This document shows, in pieces, positions 56,714 through 64,000 of a stretch of DNA of 64,000 nucleotides; the first letter of the stretch is position 1, and the number at the start of each line of letters is the position of its first letter. The DNA is from Closterium sp. Naga37s-1 (lineage: Eukaryota; Streptophyta; Zygnematophyceae; Desmidiales; Closteriaceae), in assembly GCA_947471745.1 (NCBI GenBank), contig CANJKZ010000924.1, positions 248,001 to 312,000 of the forward strand, read 5' to 3'. The position numbers and the translations under genes are program-made. The notes below the pieces were generated by a model. The model had not been told where the DNA came from. It made no database searches and saw nothing but the letters and a program-made list of their open reading frames with translations.

Positions 56714-57725
56714 CTACCACCCCAAGCTACCCCCTCTCCACAGCCCCCCGTTATGCCCGCGCTGCTGTTGCCCGTGCTGCTGCCCCCTCCTCTCACCACC
56801 CCTAGTTCTGCCTCCTGGATTCGAGTGCGAATGCGGGAATAGCAGCGCCGCCTCTCCCCTGCCTGCCTGCTCCATCCGAGCTACCTGCAGTGCTGCTGCT
56901 TCCATGGCTGCTAAGTCCCAACCTGCCCCTCCCTCTGCCCCCACCACACCATCACCACCCGCCGTTGCACCTGACACTGCCCCACCTATTGCTGCTGCTG
57001 CTGCTGCTGTTGCCCCTGCTGTTGCTCCTGCTGCACCTGCTTTAGAGCCAAATGCCCCTGCACGCATCCCCGGCCCCCTTTCTTCGCCCAACCTTCTGTT
57101 GTTTCCCTCCCCACGCCTCTCCCCAAGCCTCTCCCCATGCCTCTCCCCATGCCTCTCCCCACGCCCCTCCCCACGCCCCTCCCCACGCCCTTCTCCCCGG
57201 CTCTCTCGCAGAATCCTTGCCACTTTTGCCTCAGAGGCACTATCCCAAGCAGCAGCGGGAGCAGCGGATTGAGCAGCACACAGCCTCTCCCACTCCATCA
57301 AACCATACACCTGCTTCGCATGCCTCTCGGCCTCTCCTCCTCTCGTCCCTCCCACACCTGCTCCTGCTGCTCCTCCTGCCGCTCCTCCTGCTGACCCAGC
57401 AGCTTCTGAAACAGCAGCAGGTGAAGGGTGGGCGGCAGCAGCATCTGCGGATTCTCTAAGCCTTCCGCTTGTGCTGGGATCAAGAATTGTGAGGCTGGCA
57501 AAGGGATGGTTAGTGCGTCGAGCAGAGGCGGAACCACCGCGCAATGACAGAGCCGCAGCAGGAAAAGCTTCAGGAAAGGGAAGGGCGGGTGGTGGAGCTC
57601 GGGCTTTGGAGGTGGGGGGGAGAGGGAGCAGTGCAGAGTGGGGGGCGAGGAGAGTGGTTGCAGGGAGGAGTTGAGTGAGAGGAATATCCTGCTCCTCTTG
57701 CTGCCCATGCTGCCGCTGCTGCTGC

Positions 57726-57773
<48 letters not shown>

Positions 57774-57955
57774 TGCTGTTGCTGCTGCTGCCGACGATGG
57801 CGGTGATGCTGCTCTTGCTGCTCCAGCAGCAGCTGCTGCTGCTCCTTCTCCTGCTGCTGCTGCAGCTGCTGCCACCGGTGTTGCTCTGCCTCGCTCTGTT
57901 GCTGCAGCAGGCGCACAAACAGGTCTTGTTCTGCCTGTTGTGCTGCCACTTGCAC

Positions 57956-57987
<32 letters not shown>

Positions 57988-60900
57988 GCCGTTGCTCTTG
58001 CTGCAGCAGATGCTGCCACTCCTGCTGCTGCTGCTCCTGCTGCCGCCACTCCTCCTGCTGCTGCTGCTGCTGCTGCTGCCACTGCTCCTGCCACTGCTGC
58101 TGCTGTTGCTGCTGCTGCTTCTTGAACAAGTGTTGTGGCCACAACAAGTGGCGGTGCATCGGGTCAAGAACAGCAGCCTCTGATGCAGGCGAATGGGAAA
58201 AGAGCAAAGAGGCAGAGCCAGGGCCGCACAACGAAAGAGGAGTCTGCTGCATCTGCTGCATCCCTGCTGCTGCTGCTGCCGCCGCTGCTGCAGTGGCGGT
58301 AGTGGCGGTGGTGACAGCAGTTGGTGAGAGTTCCACGAGAGGGGCTATGACATGTGCTGCTGCTGCACCAGTGACTCCTGCTCCTAGCCCTGACCGCAAC
58401 GACATGATCTGATGAGCGAGGACGAGGGGAGAGAGAGAGAGAGAGAGGAGAGCGAGAGATGAAAGGACCTTATTGCACGCATGGGTTGTACTTTATTCTA
58501 TATTAATGAAAGGACCATTCGAGAGGAGAGCAAGCGACGTGGGAAAAAGAGGTAAAAAAACGAGAAGTAAAGTGCAGGAAATTGTTATCGTAGCATGCAG
58601 GGCATGAGGAGGGACAGGGGGGGAGGGGAGAGGAAAGGCGGGGAGGAAAGCAGGGAGGGGAGCGCACGCACCTGCAGCTGCAGCTGCATGGCTTTGATGT
58701 GCTCTATGAACTTGTCCAGCAGTGATGCCTTGTCCGTCTGCCGTACATGCACATGCACACAGGGGGAGAGGTGGAGAGAGAGAGAGGGGGGCAGGGGGGA
58801 GGTGGTGATGACGAGAGGCAGGGCAGCAGAGCTGCATGGCTTTAATGTGCTCTATGAACTTGTCCAGCAGTGATGCCTTGTCCGTCTGCCATGCATGCAC
58901 ATGCACATGGGCAGGCAGTGAGAGGCGGGGAGAGGTGGGGAGAGAGCGGGGGAGGGGGAGAGGGGGGGGGGGGGGGGGGATGGAATGAGCAATTGAGGGA
59001 GGTGTGGCAGGAGGGAGGGGAGGAAGTAGGTGAAAGCGAGGGAGGAGAGAAAGTGCAAGACAGTGGTGTTCGTGGTAAACAAATCAAGTACCCACCTAAG
59101 AATCCCCCAACGCATCACCGCACACACCATACCGTCAGACCAATTGCAACAAAACACGCACAATTGCCCTGCCTCCCTAAAGATCTATTTGCAACACTCT
59201 CAGCCGCTCTTCACCATGTAACAACCCACCTACCAGTTTCACCCACTCTTCTCCCTCATGGCCCCCCTCCAATCCCCCTGCACCCTCACGGTAACCCACC
59301 CACCTTGCTGCAGTCTGGCAGCAGCTCCCGCATGGCGTTGAACCGCTCGTTCCTGCAGGAACCCACCCATCAACGTCTACCCTTCCGCTCCCCCACAATT
59401 CCCCCTCCAATCCCCCTGCCTGCACCCTCATGGTACCCCACCCACCTTGCTGCAGTCTGGCAGCAGCTCCCGCATGGCGTTGAACCGCTCGTTGATCTTG
59501 TCTCGCCGCCGCTGTGGGTCAAGAATTTATAGCAGCCGGTGCATGGAGAGACAGGGAGGGAGAGGGAGGGGAGAGAGGGATGAGGTGCATGGAAGATTTT
59601 GGAACGTTAGGGTTGGGGGCGACGAAGGGAAGGGGGTGATCGGAAGGGGGTGATGGGAAAAGAGCGATAAAGGTGAAGGGCTGTGCTTGCATCATTTTTT
59701 AATCTTATAGAGCAGTATTTTACAAGCACGGCTTCCCAGATCACACCAGGGGCGTGGGACTTGAGAGATTGGACAAACGATGGGTGCACTCGGAACCGTA
59801 TGGGATGTGGGGAGAAAAGGAGGAGAGACGACGAGGTGAAGAGGTACCCACCCGCTCCGACAGATTATGCACACGTGCAGATCGAGTCCTGACTGATCCA
59901 CCTGCTGCTGCTGCTGCTGCTGCTGCTGCTTCTCCCGCTGCCTTGCTTTTTGGTGCCCCTCCTCCCCTTTCCGCTCCTTTTCCTCCCTCTCCTCGCGCCC
60001 CTCCTTCTCCTCCTCTTCCTCCTCTTCCTCCTCTTCCTCCTCCTCCCCCCGCTTCCATTGCCTTATTCCCAGCAACACCCGCTCTTCTCTCCTCGCCCTC
60101 TTCACCCCTCTTCCTCTCCTCCTCCTCCCCCTCGTCCTCCTCCTCCTCCTCCTCCTCCTCCTCCTCCTCCTCCTCCTCGTCCTCCTCCTCCTCCTCCTCC
60201 TCCTCCTCTTGCTCCTCCTCCTCCCGCTCCTGCCCCCCCTCCGTCTCGTCATCGTCCCATCGCACCGCTCCTCTTCTCCGTACCCGCGCAGGGGCTTGTA
60301 ACTGCCACCGCCCCGCTCCTAGGATGGCCGGCTGTGACGTGATGGGGGGTGAGGGGGGGTTGGTTGGGGGGAGAGTAGCAGGGGGGAAAGCAAGGGGGGA
60401 GTTGGGGAAGGAAGGGGAGGGTGTGATGAGAGGAGATGACAGGAAACAGTTCACCTCGCATCGGTGCCACGAAACTTTGAGATAAGGATGGTGAGGGGGG
60501 GGAATAGAAGGGAAGAGAGGCGGAGGGGACGGGGTTTCAGGTTTAGGGTTTAGGGTGGATAGGAATGACAGGAAACGAGTACACATCTTGTAACTAAATA
60601 AAAACTAGGGCAATACAACCCACATTCACGTCTCTTTCTGCAGTAGCACGTCTGAGCCCAACCCTTGCGCACAACCCATTTCCCTTGCGCACTCACCCCT
60701 GGGCTGTGCACAACAACGCCTCTCTCTGCGCCTGCTAACGCCCCTGCTAGAGCCCTTTGCAAACAATCCTGTGCTGCCACCATGCACAACCCCTCCCTTT
60801 CTCTCCGCTCCCGCTCCCGCTCCGCCTCCTCGTCCCCCTCCTCCTCTTCCCTCTCCTCCTCCCCATCTCCTTCGTCGTCGCCCTCATCCTCCTCCTCCTC

Positions 60901-62807
60901 TTCTCCCCCACTCCCTTCCCCACCCCATCTCCAGCCGCCCGCCTCCTCGCGGTCACCATCCCCTCTTCTCTCCTTCCTTCCCTCCTCTCTGTTCCCTGCA
61001 CCTAGCCCCCTTTCCTCGTCTCTCACATCATCGCCTTCATCCAACCCGCCCTCTGTTCTCCTCTCCCCACCCGCCTTCCATCCCACATGCTGCTCCTTCC
61101 ATTCTCTTTCTGTCCTGCTTTCCCTGGTGCTTGCCACTGCACCACTGCCCAGACTAGCCCCCCTCTCTCCAACTCCTTTCTCTCCGGACTCTCCTGCCCT
61201 CCCTCCCCTCCATCCTCCCCCCTCCGTCCCTCGCTTCCCCACCTGCCCATCCCTACCTCTATACTGCGCATATAACTGCATTAGCTGCTCTGCATCCCTA
61301 CGGGTCCTCTTCCCTTCCTCCGCACCTCCCTCCTTCCCTCCTCCCCCCATTACCCTACCCTGTCCCACTCCCCCTTCTCCCCCACTCCTGGCCTCAAAGC
61401 CAAAATCAGCACCAGGGGAGTGGAACGGCAGAGAGAAGGGCAGGGACTGGGTAGCAGTGTCAGCAGCGCTAGCAGGGAGGGCAGTAGAAGGGTGGGTGGC
61501 AGGGTGGGCGGTAGTAGTGTGGGCGGTAGCAAAAAGAACGGCAGCACTCTTATTACCCTCATCACATGCACCACTTGGGCTCTGAACGGTGCTCTGTTCC
61601 ACAGGAGTGGTTCGGCCAGGTTTTATGTGGTGGGGAAGGGCGGTGGCGCTAGCAGTGGTGGCATGGGCAGTGTTGTTGATCGCAGCAGTCCCGCCAGAGA
61701 CACTGGTAATGGTGGCAGGAGTGCTAGTGGCGACGGTGGCAGCAGTGGTGCTGGCAGGAGTGACAGTTGCAGCAGCGGGGCTGGCAGCAGCAGGGGCAGA
61801 GGACCCAGATGCAAGGGAATAAGCAAGCATGTGAGCGGGTACGGAAGAATCTGGTGCTGCCGCTGCTGCTGCTGCTGGTGCCGCTGCTGGTGTTGCTGCT
61901 GGTAGTGGTGCCGCTGTTGCTGCCGGCGCTGCTGCCCCTGCAACAGACAGAGAAGAGAATCGGCGCGCGGCAGTGGGAGACGCAGAGGCAAGCACGTACC
62001 GGCCACCCTGAAGCCTCTGCCCTGGAGAGCTGACGCGAGTGGGAGGATGAGGAGCAAGCGGGGAGGGGACGCTGGGAGCATGGGCAGGGGAGGGAGTTGG
62101 TGAAGGGGTGTGTGTGAGAGGGCGAGTGGGCGAGTGGGCGAGTGGGAGTGAAGGAGCAGCTGGGGATGCTGGTTTGGGTGGCGGTGGCATGGATGGGGAA
62201 GAGGGTGGGACAGTTGAGGCGGAAGGGCGGGAGGAAGGGCGGGAGGGATATGGGGCGGAGGCATGAGGTAGCTCGGCTGTTGAGTGTGTTTCGACCTGGG
62301 TCGCCGCACTATTGCTAGCAGCAGCTCCGGAAGCAGCAACGGTGGTGGCAGAAGCTGCAGCGGTAGCAGGAGCAGCAGCAGGGAGAGGGGTGAGGCGTGT
62401 GTTGGTGCGGGAGATGGCAGCACGGAGAGTCCTCACATGCGCGTTGCCATACTGCTGCAGCGGCCGCGAGAACTGGGCGAAATTCAACACCGGCTTGACC
62501 ACCCCTGCTCCCGCTCCCCTTGCTCCCGTTGTTGCCCCTGCCCCCGCTCCCCCCACTCCCCCCACTCCCCCAGCTCCCCCAGTGCTCCCTCCCCCTGCAC
62601 CTGCCCCTCCTGATTCTCCCCCATCTCTTACCACCCCTCCTCCGCTCGCTCCCCTCGCTGTCCCTGCCACCCCTGCTCTCCCCACTTGCACAGCTTCCCC
62701 CTTCCCCATGCCCCCTGCCTCTCCCATTCTCGCTGTCCCACCACAGACCGCCCCTGCTCCCTCTCCTCCTGTCCCCGTACCAGCACCCGCAGGAGCTGCA
62801 GCAGCTT

Positions 62808-62896
<89 letters not shown>

Positions 62897-63124
62897 CCAG
62901 CGGCGGCAGAGGCGGTACCAGCAGCAGGTGCAGCAGCAGAAGCAGGAGAGAGTGGGGAAGGTATAGAGTCGAAAAGGGAGGAGAGGAGCGCGTCTCCCTC
63001 GTGTGATAGCATGTGGGAGAACAGCGGAGGGGAGGTAGCAGCGGCGGCGAGAGAGTGAGAGAAGAGAGGAGACAGAGACCCCTGCTCAGGACAAGCTTCT
63101 GTTCCTTCTTCTGTTGCTGCTGCC

Positions 63125-63155
<31 letters not shown>

Positions 63156-64000
63156 TTGTTTCTGCTGCTGTTGCAGAAGCAGAAGCCACACCTGATGCCG
63201 CCGAGCCTGCCGCACCTGTTGCCATACCTGCACCCGAACCTACGGTGCCAGGTCCGGCCACACGAATCATTGCTTCTGAAGCCATACCAGCAGACCCGCG
63301 AGAAACATCACCATCACCACCCACAGCTCCTGCTCCTGCCACTCCCCCTCCCTCTTGCCCTCTCCGCTCCTGTTCCTCCCCAACTCCAGCCCCCTGTGCT
63401 TTGTTGCACTGCTGCCCTCCCCCCACCACCCCTCCTCCCTCCCTTCCCCCCACACCCCAAATGGGCGCGGAAGCACGGGCAGCTGTAATAGCAGCAGCAG
63501 TGGAGGAAGCTGAAAGGTGGTGGTGGGAGGAGTGTGGGCGGGCGGGCGCGGAGGGGGCGAGCGCGGGCACAGGGGGGAGCTTGCGCAGGGTGCTGCGCCG
63601 CATGGCACTGTACCCGCCTGTTGCTCGCCTGGGGAAACACGGGCGAGGGGGGGACGCTGCTGCTGCTGCTGCTGGCGATGCTGGTGCTGATGGTGCTGTT
63701 GCGGCGGCGGTGGCAGCTGCTGGGAGAACAGATGCCGATGCTAATGCTGCTGCTGTTGGTAATGATGCTCCTGCTCCTGCTCCTGCTGTTGTTCTGGTTA
63801 CTGCTGGAGCAGGTGATTTGGACGCTGTCTCTCCTCTCCCTCCTCCGCCTCCTCCTCCCTGCCTCACCCCATGCCCTCTATTCACACGAAACCACGCATC
63901 CAACCCCTCCTCCTCCTCCTGCTGCTGCTGCTGCTGTTGCTGCTGCTGCGCCTTCCCACCACTCAAACCCTGCTCTTCCTGCCCATGCCCATGGCCATCT
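56714..64000 (-). CDS. PIF: PIF-like bHLH transcription factor (5' end outside window)
   Basis: Minus-strand exons: 60697-64000 (open to the edge), 59852-60301, 59446-59511, 58672-58737, 56714-58408; about 1,860 residues visible, several times the usual PIF length. The bHLH domain spans four exons: ARVHNLSERRRRDKINERFN, AMRELLPDCSK, TDKASLLDKFIEHIKAMQL, then QLQIMSLRSGLG. Basic-region H, E and R residues needed for E/G-box (CACGTG) binding are present, and DKASLLD...QLQIMS is typical of subfamily VII. VLNFAQFSRP (around 62470-62500) resembles the MNFSHF-RP motif found in PIFs. An acidic Glu-rich block precedes the bHLH; long poly-Ala (62.8-62.9 kb), poly-Gln (57.7-58.1 kb) and Ser/Pro tracts make up much of the rest. 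The phytochrome-binding APB motif, if any, lies beyond the window. PIFs are nuclear light-signalling regulators; this role is inferred from family. Confidence 0.87.
57690..58120. repeat. CAG/CTG triplet-rich tract coding poly-Gln in the PIF-like gene
   Basis: On the minus strand CAG and CAA codons give Gln runs broken by Glu, Trp, His and Arg. The repeat is in frame with the exon and is part of the protein. Confidence 0.9.
58826..58892 (-). repeat. Decayed copy of PIF-like exon 4 (bHLH helix 2)
   Basis: The 54 bases coding TDKASLLDKFIEHIKAMQ and their acceptor are repeated about 157 bp upstream (minus sense) with one difference in the coding part. The copy runs into CTCTGCTGCCC instead of GCTGCAG/GTGCGT, so it has no donor, and the real exon is 58672-58737. 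Confidence 0.9.
59303..59357 (-). repeat. Decayed copy of the PIF-like exon 3 end
   Basis: Plus-strand CACCCACCTTGCTGCAGTCT and the following bases to CGCTCGTT are identical to the end of exon 3 with its donor (59443-59494), about 141 bp downstream in gene direction. Neighbouring intron sequence (CCCCTCCAATCCCCCTGC, CACCCTCA-GGTA) is repeated too. Confidence 0.92.
60125..60232. repeat. CCT/AGG triplet tract coding poly-Glu in the PIF-like gene
   Basis: On the minus strand GAG and GAA codons give the acidic block just before the bHLH. Poly-Pro or poly-Ser frames on the plus strand are shadows. Confidence 0.9.
62798..62905. repeat. (CAG)n tract coding poly-Ala in the PIF-like gene
   Basis: About 33 triplets read in the Ala frame on the minus strand. 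Confidence 0.92.

Noticed and set aside
56218-57459. Plus-strand open frames at the right side
   Set aside because: Shadows of the PIF-like last exon or low-complexity Pro/Ser/Ala sequence.
60665-63058. Plus-strand frames such as 60665-61585 and 62312-63058
   Set aside because: Antisense shadows of the large PIF-like exon; composition is only the complement of its repeat tracts.

Overview
The window is nuclear DNA from a GC-rich green (Viridiplantae) eukaryote. Its genes have many exons, plastid or mitochondrial targeting peptides and plant-type sequences. A PIF-type bHLH transcription factor points to the streptophyte line, and an LCIB-type (theta) carbonic anhydrase, best known from algal CO2-concentrating mechanisms, points to a streptophyte alga (or a pyrenoid-bearing bryophyte such as a hornwort). 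This placement is inferred from protein content only.

Layout: 1-6.7 kb is a pile of broken Ty1/copia elements, one inserted in another, followed by a small hAT-type DNA transposon (6902-7547) with an 8-bp target duplication. Next come LETM1 (8896-17319, +, 13 exons, mitochondrial inner-membrane cation exchanger) and argJ (18200-30894, +, 17 exons, plastid arginine biosynthesis). A broken copia element (31.6-34.4 kb) precedes the LCIB-like gene (35320-37261, +, 4 exons), and a better-preserved copia element fills 40.7-47.9 kb. VPS29 (48956-51852, +, retromer) converges on a small ZnF-UBP ubiquitin-binding protein (53151-55290, -). The last gene is a very long PIF-like bHLH factor (56714 to beyond 64000, -) whose N terminus lies outside the window. 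The host genes share no pathway; they look like ordinary neighbours.

The most striking feature is not a gene. In five of the six host genes, exon ends with their splice sites have been duplicated in tandem into the adjoining introns, from one to five extra copies each, at different stages of decay. At many of the copy-to-copy junctions sits a short palindrome of one type, CTTTTGAGTCGACTCAAAAG or variants with other cores, perfect over 20 bp at 23079-23098 and 50698-50717. The LCIB-like gene has no such copies. The introns also hold very large minisatellites (11-bp and 15-bp units in argJ). This looks like an intron-growth process with its own junction signature.
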